A DNA stretch of 64,000 nt from Blepharisma japonicum (GCA_949751835.1 CATKHK010000009.1:1-64000); one strand, 5' to 3'; numbered from the stretch's first letter, positions 35,307 to 45,762 are shown. Translations and numbers: made by a program. The notes: generated from the sequence alone by a model not told the origin.

Positions 35307-35839
35307 ATGAGCTTGTTGTCCTCTCTTCATGGCTTGAAACAAAATGATTTTGAGTCAAAGATCATAATTCTAGGACTAGACAATGCAGGCAAAACAACCA
35401 TTCTGCAATCTCTCTCTGGAGAAGAAATTATGAATAATTTTACTACTGGCTTCAATATACAATCATTGGTTAATGAAAGCTTCAGGTTCTTATCCTGGGG
35501 TATAGGCGGCCAAGAAAATCTCAGGCCATACTGGCGAAATTACTCGATTACACAGATGGCCTTATCTTTGTTATTGATAGTGTTGATAGAAATCGCCTTC
35601 AAGAAGTTGGACAAGAGCTACAATATTTATTAGAAGACATTAAGCTTGCAGGAGCTCCTGTCTTGATCTTTGCTAACAAGCAAGATTTCCTTCATGCGCT
35701 TCCTGCACACGAAATTTCTTTAGCCCTGAATTTGCATTTAATAAGAGATAGGCAGTGATGTATCATGCCCAGCTGTGCAAGGACTGGGGTAGGGCTTCAA
35801 GAAGGTATGAAGTGACTTTTGCAGACTATTCAGAGGTAA
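35307..35839 (+). pseudogene. decayed duplicate of ARL3
   Basis: Same length and order as ARL3 from MSLLSSLHGLKQND to the QTIQR end. One base is missing after RPYWRNY (about 35542-35546), which throws the rest out of frame, and one codon is missing in switch I. Two residues essential in ARL3 are changed: TQGFN became TTGFN and WDIGGQ became WGIGGQ, losing the DxxG aspartate. Beyond the shift the other frame still reads YTDGL...NKQDFLHAL...NLHLIRDRQ, with two ARL3 TGG codons changed to TGA, harmless in this code. Similarity continues past the stop (TAATTAAGCTTATTT), so the copy arose by DNA duplication. Many changes are synonymous, so it was probably functional for a time before decay. Confidence 0.88.
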
Positions 35840-36129
35840 TTAAGCTTATTTAGAGTAAAATATTAATTTGCTTATTGCGATGTGAAATATCTATAAAACA
35901 ATTCACTTTTTAAACTCTATTCCAATTGAGTAGTTTAACTTTAAAAATGATTTGAAAAGTAATCTTATGGGATCTCACTTTAGCATGTTTCATCATTCTA
36001 TCTTTTCGTTACTAAAGTTTCCAATTATTTCTTTTGGCATATTTTTGTATGGTTTGCACTAAGTATTTTTGCTTTTAAATTCTGAGCTTGCTTTACTTCC
36101 ATACATTTATTATATTTACGATATTTTAT

Positions 36130-38454
36130 TTATATAACCCTACTGCCAGTCCAGCCTTCAGGGATCTTCATACCACATTGCTCCATGAATTCCTGCATCG
36201 AAATGCATGGACCATCAGCCACCTTAATTTTCAACGCCTCCTCCAATATCTGTTTTGCATCAATCCAATTTCCACTCTCAAAAGCTTCAAGACCTTTTGC
36301 AAAAATATCTTGGAATTGTGAAGGAATGCTCCTTTGCATCATAACAATATCATTATCAAAAAGAAACAGATGCTCAGGCGTAAACTCTAGCCCTTCAATA
36401 TCAATTTCATTCAAGATTATTGGGTCTCCTATTCTTCTCTTTTCCAGCTCAAACTGCCCCTCTGCAACTCTACGGTGGTCTGGCAGTGGGACTTCATCAG
36501 TCAAGTCAAAAGTGTAAAGTCCCATGGTCTCACTGAGCTCCTGAATAGTAATATTTCCTATCCTCCTGCATGCACTTTGGCCCTTTTCGTCTAAATTTCT
36601 ATAGAATTCTTCAGTCAGCAGCATGGGAACTCTGAATTCGTCAACTGCTGTAAGCAATTTTTTGCATAAATCAATAGAAGGGCTTATGTAACCTGGGGCA
36701 ACCTTTATTGTTGACCCAAGAGGTCCTTGAATGATCCAGCCTATATGTGCAGTCATAGCAATATCGACCAAATAATTATCCCCAAATTTGGTCACTATTT
36801 TTGGATTGGACTTATAAGCCATAATATCAGTGGCTCTATGCAGCTCAGCTGACACTTTAATTAATGATACAAGAGCATCAGATGCTTTATTATCAGGCCA
36901 AGTAATTAAAAACACCCCAAGGTCATTATTGCAAGCAGTCCCGCTCCATCTTGTTGTGCAGGTATGGACGATTCTTGCAATTTTATTTATAAAAACCAAC
37001 ACTTCTTCTTGCAAACAGTCAATAATGGAGGCAAAATCCTGGACTGTACACAATGAAATTACAGCTCTTTCTTTATTACCAAGTTTAACTAAATTCAGCT
37101 CAGGCTCAGAAAAGAGTGATCCCATCACTGCTGAACCTTTCTGCCCAAACGTCATTTGTAGCAGGGTCCCTATTTTGTTGATTGTTTCTTCTAAAATTGA
37201 CTCCTTTTCGTCTGCTTGTGTGACTTCTTCAGAGATTTTTAACGGGTCTTCAGCAAGATTTTTTATTACATTATGCATCTTGGTAACTGGCTTAATCACA
37301 ATTTTCTGAGTATCTTGTGCAAATGTAATACTTGCTGCTGCTAAAATCACTCCAACGAAAAATGTGATAATAATGTTGTTTTGAGACTGAGATCGAGAAT
37401 GCTCACCAGTGTCAAATCGTGCATAAGCTTGGATTTCTTCGCAGCCAGGTGTAGACCGATTATAGCACTGAATTGGTGTATATATAACTAATTCAAGTTC
37501 TTCTACCCTGTGCGAGCAGTCTGAAGGAACTGTTTTGCCTGCGCATGAAGAAACTTCTTTTCATGTTAATCCACGGCTTACATTCCCAATAAATCCATAA
37601 TTCAGTATATCGGGAATATAGAGCCAAAGTAGAGGATAGCTTGCATTTGCATATCAGTCAATCATATAATACCACCCTTCATCAGAAACATAACTTGTGG
37701 TCGTTACAGAACAGCCAAAAGCTGCTGGATCAATGCAACCACTTCTTCCTGTCCAGAACAGCGTTTGAAGACCAAAATACGGTGCATTATCTACAGTTCC
37801 TGATTGCAGCAGTGGTAAAAATAAAAGCATCAGCAAGACCCCGATAATAACCCTTCTAGTTGTCACATCCGACAATTTTTTTCCTAAATACTCAGGGTCC
37901 ATTTTGTCGATTTTCGACTCATCCTCCACGTCTTCAAACTTCTCGTCAGTAGATTTTGTAAAATACTTATAAAGCTTCACTATTCTCACAAGTCTCACAT
38001 ACCTTATCATCTGAATCGCTCGGTCTGTATAGTCTAATTTCTTTGTATTTCTCACTGGATCAGAGTCAAAATGCGCATCAGCATCATAAAGCGTTACTCC
38101 GAACAAATTGAAAAATGGGTCTCTTATGCCTGGAATATCAGGAAGTAAAGAAATTGTGGCAACGACGTCGAGCCAGAAGAAAAATGCAAATTTGTAGTGA
38201 GGAATGAATATACTGTTCATGAAAATTTCGATGAGAAATAATGCCAGGCAGATTTCATATGTGATAAAAAATATATAATCATTGTCTTTCTTTTTTGAGC
38301 TCAGGGTTCGAATATCGTCTCCGAATAGAACCCACATAGTAACACAAGCCATGCAGATTGTGACGATTTTCCCATCTATAATGCCTTCAACTTTTTTCCT
38401 GATCCCTTCTTGGAATTCTCTGTAATTTCCATCATAAGGCGCCACCTTGTTCAT
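36130..38454 (-). CDS. voltage-sensor membrane protein fused to a class III cyclase-like domain
   Basis: 774 residues from ATG 38454, TGA=Trp inside. Membrane part: S1 ~29-48, S2 ~60-82, S3 ~88-105 (FFFWLDVVATISLLP), S4 ~145-166 (RAIQMIRYVRLVRIVKLYKY, basic at every third position), a fifth span ~201-217, a ~140-residue Cys-containing extracytoplasmic segment, and a sixth span ~358-380. Then a cytosolic ~390 residues resembling a nucleotide cyclase homology domain (AVISLCTVQDFASII; NNDLGVFLITWP; VDIAMTAHIGWI). Paramecium and relatives have adenylyl cyclases joined to K+-channel-like domains. Here no selectivity filter is seen and the first metal-binding Asp position appears replaced. Enzyme activity is uncertain. 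Confidence 0.72.
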
Positions 38455-38476
38455 AATTTATAAATTTTATTATTTA

Positions 38477-39286
38477 TTACCAATCTATTGCCAAAAAGCA
38501 CCACAATAAGCTTAGTGCAAGGCTGGCTGCTGATGAGTAATATACAGTTCGCCCATGCAAGCTTTGGATTTGTCTTATATTCCCTGTGCCATCTGAAAAA
38601 GAGGTATCCTGGACCCAAAGTAGAGAAAAGTAATTCATTTGAGCGAAACTGACCATTTGTTCTGTCTCAAAGACATACCATAAATAAGTCTCATTGCAGT
38701 CTGGCTTGTTCAAGGAGCCATGATAAAAGTAATAATTGTCATAAGGGTCACAGATATCAAGAAGATTCACCAGAGATGTCGCTGCTAAGGTGTAATTTGA
38801 CCCAGCTGCTGGAAGTTTGGACAGGCTGATAGCTGCCATAAAGTAATTGTCGTCTCCTGGCCTGATCATAATAGAAACCACTGCTTTTGATGGGAAACCA
38901 GCTGTGTAATCACTGTCATCAATTGTATGGAACACTTGGACTTCCATTTGTGAAGGATAGCCATCAAACCAATGCTCACTTGGCATGTGGAATTCAATAT
39001 GATCAGTCAAAAATTTCCTGTCGTTTCCTTTTTGGTCAGTAATTGTGATATAGCCGTAATCGCCTGGCAGAGAAATTGTGTTTCCATCGTTTATAACAGT
39101 TCGTGAGCCCACAATCCCGTAGTAATAGACAAGCATTGAATAAGTATCTCCAAGCTTGCTTGTATCGCCTTGATCAATGTTAATGGGTGACTGCTCAGTT
39201 CCATCTGCACAAGTTCCTTCCCAATCTTCACCGTTTTTCTGGTAATTCCAAGAATATACACACAGAGGGAGTAAGAAAAAAATCAT
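38477..39286 (-). CDS. alpha-carbonic-anhydrase-like protein with altered zinc ligands
   Basis: 269 residues with signal peptide (MIFFLLPLCVYS), EQSPINID near 31-38, and the core HIEFHMPSEHWFDG...MEVQVFH, then a C-terminal hydrophobic stretch (SLALSLLWCFLAI) typical of a GPI signal. In active alpha-CAs the core reads HxHxPSEH...ELHxVH. Aligned on PSEH, the first ligand is Glu98, the second is His100 and the third is Gln117, so two of three zinc histidines are missing. It is probably a CARP-like, non-catalytic surface protein. It lies 22 bases downstream of and on the same strand as the next gene in line, the voltage-sensor/cyclase-like gene. Confidence 0.82.
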   Translation of the reverse strand: MIFFLLPLCVYSWNYQKNGEDWEGTCADGTEQSPINIDQGDTSKLGDTYSMLVYYYGIVGSRTVINDGNTISLPGDYGYITITDQKGNDRKFLTDHIEFHMPSEHWFDGYPSQMEVQVFHTIDDSDYTAGFPSKAVVSIMIRPGDDNYFMAAISLSKLPAAGSNYTLAATSLVNLLDICDPYDNYYFYHGSLNKPDCNETYLWYVFETEQMVSFAQMNYFSLLWVQDTSFSDGTGNIRQIQSLHGRTVYYSSAASLALSLLWCFLAIDW

Positions 39287-39322
39287 TTTAATTTATTATT
39301 TGTCAGTTTTTGGATTAAAAAA

Positions 39323-40420
39323 TTACAAGTATAAAATTACTTCTCTCATAAGATTTTTGTTTAGAATTTTAAAGCAGCTCCTGTCAATAGTTCATAATGC
39401 CCAAATCCTATTTTGAGATACACTGATTTCATAGTAAATTTCTAAAAACTCTTTTCTCTGCTTAGCTGAACAAAACATCATAAAAATATCATCGATTTTT
39501 TTACCATCTACATCTAGGCTTAGATTGACTTGCTTATAGTCAAACAGCTCTAGCATATAAGAAAAAAATCTAGTAAGGCTAGAAAGCTTGTGAATGCTAT
39601 GCTCTTGCAATATAGAGCGGCATATTTTGGTTGCTAATATATGAATAATGCTTTCATTTTTGGAGTTTATATAACACAAATTTTCACAATTTGTGACCAA
39701 AAATTCAAGTTTTTTTAATTTTTCACAAATAGGAGATGAAGAATTAGGGAAATTCAAATAAGTTGGTAATGCCCTGGAAATGTCAGAGTAATCAAGCTGC
39801 TGCATGAATTTTTGCAGCTCTTTAGTTTTTGGAATGCAGTCATTTTCTTTTAATGCAAGCAAAACTGCAAAAGAGCAATTTAAAGTGAGCTCAAAATCAT
39901 AATATCTTTGAGGAAAAATCAATATGTCGTCGACTAGAGAGAAATGGTCGTTTAAGCTTGCATATGGAAAACTTTCTCTAAAAATGCAGATATGGTCTTT
40001 ATATTTTTCAAAAAAATCATCTACTCCTGAGTTTCTGTTGAAGAAAAAATCAATTGGAAAACCTCTGTATATTTGATTAATTTTTGCCCATGCATAATCA
40101 GGAAGAGTGTATCCTTCTATATAATTTTCGGAGTATTTCTTAATGATTTCTTTACTGACCCTTAGTCCTGATCCAAACTTTAAAGATAAAGTAACTCGTT
40201 TTCTTAATAATTCTGGTGGAGTATCAAAAAAGCTTTGGCAAGCAAAAATAAGCTGAATATCATAAGGATTCACAGTAGCTTGATAACTTATAGGATGAAT
40301 GTCAGCTATTTGTTGGCTTTGAGTAGTAAAATTATTTCGTCGCCTTTTGCTGTTTCGGAATGGAATTTGCCCTTCATCTTCAGATGATGAACTATTCATA
40401 TAGTGCCTTCTAAAAACCAT
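39323..40420 (-). CDS. hypothetical protein, 365 aa
   Basis: ATG 40420 (MVFRRHYMNSSSSEDEG); a TGA=Trp at 39392 extends the frame to TAA 39323, 36 bases before the next gene's start. An acidic Ser-rich N-terminus with a basic RRRR-type patch could be a nuclear signal. The rest is globular and helical (FELTLNCSFAVLLALKENDC, ICRSILQEHSIHKLSSLTRF), perhaps ankyrin-like or F-box-partner-like in flavour, but no family is recognised. Confidence 0.65.
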
Positions 40421-40718
40421 ATGAAATATTTTAACCAACTATTCATATTATCATATCTCAATAAAACCACATAAAGGATTATCATTTATTATTAACCAGG
40501 TTTTCACTCGCTAATATAAAATAAATCTCTCATCATCTCCTAATAGTTATCCTTAAATCTTCAAATTCTTAATAATTAAATTGAATTCTTTCATTATTTA
40601 CACTATTGCCCTTATGCTCACCTATTTTTCTCATTATCTATCTTCCATCCTCCAACTCTTAATTTATTCAAAAACTTTTGATTTTTATCTAATTCGTTAA
40701 GTCCCGCTAATTTAAAAA

Positions 40719-41405
40719 ATGTCATCAACTGACTCATTCGGGACAATAGAAAGCTCCTCATCTGTTTCCAAAAACGATCTCCTCCACTGGCTCAATGATT
40801 TCTTCAAGCTTAACATCGCAAAGATCGAGCATCTTGCCTCAGGCTCCGCATACTGCCAAATCATCGATTCAATCTATCCTGGTCAAGTTCAAATGCAAAA
40901 AGTCAATTGAAAAGCCAAGCACGAGTACGAATTTATCAACAACTTTAAGGTTTTGCAGCAGGCTTTTACTCGGTGCAGCATCCAGAAGTATATTGAAGTG
41001 GAAAAGCTTGTAAAAGGAAAATTCCAAGACAATCTTGAGTTTCTTCAATGGATCAAAAAATTTTTTGACGCACATTATAATGGGGCAAGCTATGAGCCAG
41101 CTCCTAGACGAAGACCGCTTTCGAGGCAAAGTACTCCAGACACAAAAAGACCTGCAAAAAAGGTATTGGGAGAGCATAATTCACAAGTCTCTCCAATTGA
41201 GCCAGTTAAGGTTAAGCTAGAAACTGACGAAATGAGAATGACAATCCACACTTTGGAAAAAGAAAGAGACTATTATTTTGGCAAGCTGAGGGATATTGAA
41301 AATTTCATACAAAAATTCGAAGACCAAGAGCACCCAGTTATAGCGTCAATTCAAAAAATATTGTATGCAGCAGGCGATGATGCTATGGAAATAGATCAAG
41401 CTTAA
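40719..41405 (+). CDS. EB1-family microtubule plus-end protein
   Basis: 228 residues from ATG 40719, with one TGA=Trp (40908). An N-terminal calponin-homology domain ([67 protein letters not shown]) and a C-terminal coiled-coil/EBH region ([20 protein letters not shown]) match MAPRE/EB1. EB1 tracks growing plus ends and recruits partners. The C-terminus is EIDQA, lacking the EEY/F tail that binds CAP-Gly proteins. Confidence 0.93.
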
Positions 41406-41489
41406 GCTTATGTTAATTTCTATTATTTCAAGCATTTTAATTTATTGTATTTGACTTTAAAAATATCTTGTTGGTTTTCTTGACATGGA

Positions 41490-41939
41490 CTAATTATTGT
41501 CCTTGCATTTTTTGATGAGATTTTTGATTCGATTTATCGACTTTCTTACTTGTTCAGAAGCCTCAAAAGCCAATTCTGAGGTCTGGTTTGTATTTTTGAA
41601 TTGGCTATTAGGAGTTATATCAGTCCCATCTGAGGCACTCTCATGAAGAGGTGGAAGCTGCTTTTGTGAGACTCTTTTTCTCATACTTATGGGAGCAATT
41701 AAATGATCATGTGCTACTGTTTCTCTTCTTGTTAGCACTAAAGTTCTTTTTAGATCTTTTTTAATTGATAATTGAACTGGGAAGCTTCTTGACTTTTGTA
41801 TATCTCCACTTTCACTATTCTGGGGGTTGTCTATTCTAGCTTCAGGACTTTTGCTCATATTCGATCGCTGAATTGATGGCAGACGAATTACTTCTAATGT
41901 GCGTAAAGTTGAGCTTTTATTTATTTTACGGTTTATCAT
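41490..41939 (-). CDS. hypothetical Ser/Arg-rich protein, 149 aa
   Basis: ATG 41939 to TAG 41490. Mostly disordered, with phosphorylatable Ser/Thr and basic clusters, ending in a short amphipathic helix (SEQVRKSINRIKNLIKK). No motif recognised. Confidence 0.6.
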   Translation of the reverse strand: MINRKINKSSTLRTLEVIRLPSIQRSNMSKSPEARIDNPQNSESGDIQKSRSFPVQLSIKKDLKRTLVLTRRETVAHDHLIAPISMRKRVSQKQLPPLHESASDGTDITPNSQFKNTNQTSELAFEASEQVRKSINRIKNLIKKCKDNN

Positions 41940-42178
41940 TTTATATCAAAATTAAATGGGTTGGTTTGCATATTTATTTTGAGGTGTAGCATAAGTTAGC
42001 AGTTAGAGTCAGCCTTATCAATTTAATATCTCAAATACTTGCCATTTATGCTTAAAATCATTTATTATATAATATGTATTTCTCTCAGTCAGAGTCCTAT
42101 TATTTCTCTATTAAGTAAAAACTCATTTCTAATAAAGATTTTACATTTAATTATTTATAAACAGTTAAATAATCAAAT

Positions 42179-42445
42179 TTACTGCGCCACATGTGAATCT
42201 ACACAATAGTCCACTGACCCAGTAATAATTGCTATCTTATTCAGCGTTTCAAATCCCATGCTATTTTCTTCGTTTCCGCCTTCGAAAAAAGAGTCTTTAT
42301 CCCTCTCCGTCTTCAGCCTATCACTGATTTCTAATTTATTTGGACTGCTAGGCTCATTATTTGTATTATAAGGACAGTTAATTATCGAAATAATTTTATT
42401 TCCAGCAACTATTGTTGATTTGTGGTATGTTTTGGGAGGGGTCAT
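42179..42445 (-). CDS. hypothetical protein, 88 aa or more
   Basis: From ATG 42445 to TAA. The frame stays open upstream to 42571 with coding-like content (SESHKRANSDKPEEIW, TSTFRTSPTRTESID) but no ATG, so the true start may be in an earlier exon. A candidate is ATG 42614 (MYKGLITTKKRT) joined across a 15-nt GT-AG block at 42564-42578; this again needs 16 bases removed to keep the frame. Function unknown. Confidence 0.45.
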   Translation of the reverse strand: MTPPKTYHKSTIVAGNKIISIINCPYNTNNEPSSPNKLEISDRLKTERDKDSFFEGGNEENSMGFETLNKIAIITGSVDYCVDSHVAQ

Positions 42446-42799
42446 ATCAATAGACTCAGTCCTTGTAGGCGAAGTTCTAAAAGTAGAAGTTTTTAGTTCT
42501 CAGATTTCTTCTGGCTTGTCAGAGTTTGCTCGTTTATGGCTTTCAGACTTGAGGGTTTGTGTTCTGTTTTAAAATCACCGTGCGTTTTTTCGTTGTAATC
42601 AAGCCTTTATACATTTAAAACATCCCTTTATTTTGCACATCAAAATTTATTTACTAGACATTTAAAATCATTTATTACTTAGATAGTAAAATATTAATGT
42701 CAAATTTACTAGTAATGAGATCTCATTAATACAACCCTCAAAAATTTAAATATTACTCATATCAATTTATATAATTCGAGTTTATTTTTAAGTGCTTTA

Positions 42800-43501
42800 C
42801 TACTGAATTTCACTCAAATAGTCTCTTGTCTCATTAGGAGTTAGCACTCTGAACACCTTATCAGCTCCTACTACTGCCAGCTCTATATTATGCTCGTTCA
42901 TTTCTCCTTCAAATCCTTCCTTCAGCGTCATAAGTGCTGTATGTATTGCGTCCTCAAGTCCTTGGTCTTCATTATACCTTCTTTCCAAAAACGACTTCGC
43001 ATTTGTCATGTTTTTTCCTATAGCAGCTGCTTTCCAGCTAAAATAAGCTCCAGAAGGGTCAACCTGATAAAGATGAGGCCCTTCATGGTCAAAGCTGGCA
43101 AGCAAAATTGAGACTCCAAAAGGTCTGACTCCTCCAGACTGCGTGAATTCTTGCACGACTGTAGAGAGTTCTTGACAAAGCTGTGAGCTTGGGACAGGTT
43201 CATGATATGTGCTTTTATAACTAATTGCAAATTTCCTGGCTTTCTGCATCAGAACTCTGAAATCAGCTGTAATTCCTGCATAGCTTGCTCCTATATGGTC
43301 ACTGATGACTGCTGCTTTTGATACGCTTGTTTCGTCGACAAGAATTGAGTTAAGTTTTTTCTCAGTAGCCAAAACCACCCCATCGCGAGCTTTGATACCA
43401 AGACAAGTGTCACCGTGCTCGACTGCGACGAGAGCGTACTCAATTTGAGTAAGTTTACCTTGAGATGAGAAAGTCGTGAGTGAGAACTTTGAGTTAGCCA
43501 T
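42800..43501 (-). CDS. PSMA2: 20S proteasome subunit alpha type-2
   Basis: 233 residues, the family's usual length. FSLTTFSSQGKLTQIEYAL is the alpha-subunit N-terminal signature. GIKARDGVVLATEKK, SILVDE, QEFTQSGGVRPFGVS, DPSGAYFSWKA, GKN, FLERRYNED and LEDAIHTALMTLKE follow human PSMA2 closely. It sits in the outer alpha ring, gates substrate entry and has no catalytic Thr. No intron. Confidence 0.95.
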   Translation of the reverse strand: MANSKFSLTTFSSQGKLTQIEYALVAVEHGDTCLGIKARDGVVLATEKKLNSILVDETSVSKAAVISDHIGASYAGITADFRVLMQKARKFAISYKSTYHEPVPSSQLCQELSTVVQEFTQSGGVRPFGVSILLASFDHEGPHLYQVDPSGAYFSWKAAAIGKNMTNAKSFLERRYNEDQGLEDAIHTALMTLKEGFEGEMNEHNIELAVVGADKVFRVLTPNETRDYLSEIQ

Positions 43502-43559
43502 TTATATAGGTTGATCGGCATGAAATGTAATGCGAATATGACTTATGGAGATTTTATAA

Positions 43560-44676
43560 CTAAAATTTTAGAATTTTTATGTCAAGCTTAAGCATGTGTG
43601 ATTTTTTGAGCCATTTGGCAACGACTTCGTTTTCTGAGAGCTTTGAGGACTTGAACTTGATTAATGTGTAGTAGTTTGGGGATGAAATTTTAACTGAGCT
43701 GATGTTTAGCTCTAAATTTATGTCTCGCATTGAGCTTTCCTCTGGCATTTGAACCTCAATTTTGACAGAATCACTATATAACACATACGTGCTTTCCTCT
43801 ACATTTATTTCTGGGTTTTTGAAATTTTCTTTAGATTCGATTGTATAATTAACTATTTCCTGTATATTTCTTACTTCTATCATCACTTTATTAATTGCTT
43901 CTTTATTCTCTTCTAATCCAGGTATTTTTATTTCCTGCTGTTGTGTTTCAGTCAAGATTTCCTATTCTAAATTTACTTTTGCTAAATTCATTATATTCTT
44001 CAGGATCTGCCCCAATGTCCAAGAAATGACCTTCAGGGCCTGTTTCATCATTAGGGCTTCTATAGCTGTCTAAAAATGTAAAATCTCCTCGATCATATAA
44101 TAATTCTATTTTTTCTTTCCAAGCCAATCTTCTCAATACGCTAGAAACTATATGAGTTTTAACTAAAAGATCTTTTAAAGCATGTTCAATAGCATTTGAA
44201 TGAATATGAGCATCATAATAAATCATAGGCTTCTTGCCTTCTGCTTTTTTAGTTTTTTTTGCAGAAAAGCTTGCAGGAATAACAACTCAGCTATCGAGGT
44301 CATTAAGATCTGCTATTGATTTGTCTTGCTTGAGAGGAGATAGGATTCTTAATAGAATTTACTTATCACTATGGCAGAAATTTATCAAAACGATTTCTTT
44401 TTTACCTTTGGTATAAGTTTTCACACAAAATGAGAATTGGGAATAAATAGCTTTTTTGGCTTTTTCTATTTTTGCATCTTCAATTCCTTCTTTTAAATGG
44501 TTTTCAATGAATTTTTTATAATCCTTTTTTTAACTTACCTCTGGATTGTTTTCTGACAATTCATTTAGCATGTTCCAAAAGTCTTTTATTTGCTTTTGCG
44601 CTCCTGGATCATTCATGACTCCTTGTGAAGCTTTATCCATTTGTCTCAGCAAATGACCCATGTCAATATTTTCCAT
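43560..44676 (-). CDS. PIH1-domain protein (R2TP / dynein-assembly type)
   Basis: About 356 residues from ATG 44676, in four exons. Introns at 44524-44538 and 44348-44362 are canonical 15-mers that keep frame. The N-terminal helix (DFWNMLNELSENNPE), YKKFIENHLKEG, NFCHSDK, SWVVIPAS, MIYYDAHIH and WKEKIELLYDRGDFTFLDSY make a PIH1 domain. The last exon is CS-like (YTIESKENFKNP, KIEVQMPEESSMRD). PIH1 proteins act with Hsp90 and RUVBL1/2, several of them in axonemal dynein pre-assembly; which paralogue this is cannot be told. The last junction (43962-43976) needs 16 bases removed rather than 15. Confidence 0.85.
43961..43977 (-). other. intron site with a one-base frame discrepancy
   Basis: On the minus strand GTAAATTTAGAATAG (43976-43962) is a perfect-looking 15-nt intron, but 15 bases leave the PIH1 frame unchanged and lead to a TAA soon after. 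The CS-like exon is in a frame that needs 16 bases removed (one more base on either side). It is the same anomaly as at 17980. Confidence 0.6.
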
Positions 44677-44751
44677 TTTCTATTTATGACTCGACATTTA
44701 TTAATAATTCGAATTAATTTCAATCAAAATTTTACTATGATTGTAATCCAA

Positions 44752-45762
44752 TTACATCTCAATGAAAAATTCTTTTTTAAGTGCTTCTATATCCTTAGAT
44801 TTTTTTTCATCAAGCTCTTGAGTCACTTTATTAATTTCTTCTTGCATATTTATTTTCATTTGTTCCAAGACTTGCTTCATTATTCCGCCTTGGTCTTCAA
44901 GTTCTTTCATTTGCAGCTTATAATTAACTGTGATATCTGAAATTTTATTAACTTTTTCAGCTAAATATTTTTCCATAATTTCTTCAAGTCTTCTTTCAAG
45001 ATCATTAGAGCAACTTGAAGTATTAAAAAACCCAGAATAATCGGTATCTTCATTGTCCTGCTCATCTGGCTCAGTCCTGATATACCTATCTATACTTTCC
45101 GTTGTAGATAAATTTTCGAGACTTTCGGTTTTTAATGAAGTATTGAGATCATTTGAATATTTCCTATATGATAGGTTTAATATATTGTGCTTAGATTTTC
45201 TTGAAGCTAAACGGACTTCCAAATCATTATTCTGAGAATTTAGGTCTTTTAGTGCTTTGGTCGACGTACTCTGGGTCAACTTAATTTGGCGATTCAGAAT
45301 TTTTTTTAAGGTTCTGTTATCTCTTTTTACAGTTGGGGCGAGGCGTCTATTTAGCCTATTTGCTAAAATTTTTCTATTAAAATCAGTTGCAGCTCTTTTG
45401 CTTGTCATTTTTTCGAATTCTGTAGTATTGGCCTCAAAATACTTTCCCTGTTGCTTATGTTCAGTTTCTCTTTGCAAAGCTTGAAGCACCTGCGGCTTAA
45501 CCAGAAGCTTATGGATTTTCTGCTGATAGTCATAAAAACGAGGATCACGCTGTAATTCATAGTATTCGATTGCTTTACTATACAACCCAATTAATTCATG
45601 TATAGTTGAATAATCCCAGGACTTTTCAAGCTGGATTTCTTTGTCTATGATTTCGAAGGCAAAATCTGAAGGCAGAGAGCTCTGAAGATTCTCTTTTGGG
45701 GAAATTGTAGGAAAAATCAGCTGTTTTTTGGATTTATTGGATTTTGGGCTGAGGAAATTCAT
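44752..45762 (-). CDS. hypothetical coiled-coil protein, 336 aa
   Basis: ATG 45762 to TAA 44752, single frame. The N-terminal half has helical segments (SKAIEYYELQRDPRFYDYQQ, resembling TPR-adjacent helices) and a basic middle (RKILANRLNRRLAPTVKRDN). A C-terminal coiled coil (~250-336, MKQVLEQMKINMQEEINKVT) follows. No family recognised; a cytoskeletal role is possible. Confidence 0.7.
   Translation of the reverse strand: MNFLSPKSNKSKKQLIFPTISPKENLQSSLPSDFAFEIIDKEIQLEKSWDYSTIHELIGLYSKAIEYYELQRDPRFYDYQQKIHKLLVKPQVLQALQRETEHKQQGKYFEANTTEFEKMTSKRAATDFNRKILANRLNRRLAPTVKRDNRTLKKILNRQIKLTQSTSTKALKDLNSQNNDLEVRLASRKSKHNILNLSYRKYSNDLNTSLKTESLENLSTTESIDRYIRTEPDEQDNEDTDYSGFFNTSSCSNDLERRLEEIMEKYLAEKVNKISDITVNYKLQMKELEDQGGIMKQVLEQMKINMQEEINKVTQELDEKKSKDIEALKKEFFIEM

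Noticed and set aside
43962-43990. GC-AG 16-mer GCAAAAGTAAATTTAG as the fix for the PIH1 frame
   Set aside because: It restores the frame but leaves an immediate in-frame TAG.
44641-44940. Plus-strand frame of 99 codons, Phe/His/Leu-rich
   Set aside because: Antisense to the PIH1 start and the coiled-coil gene; the Phe/Leu-rich content is the shadow of Lys/Glu codons.
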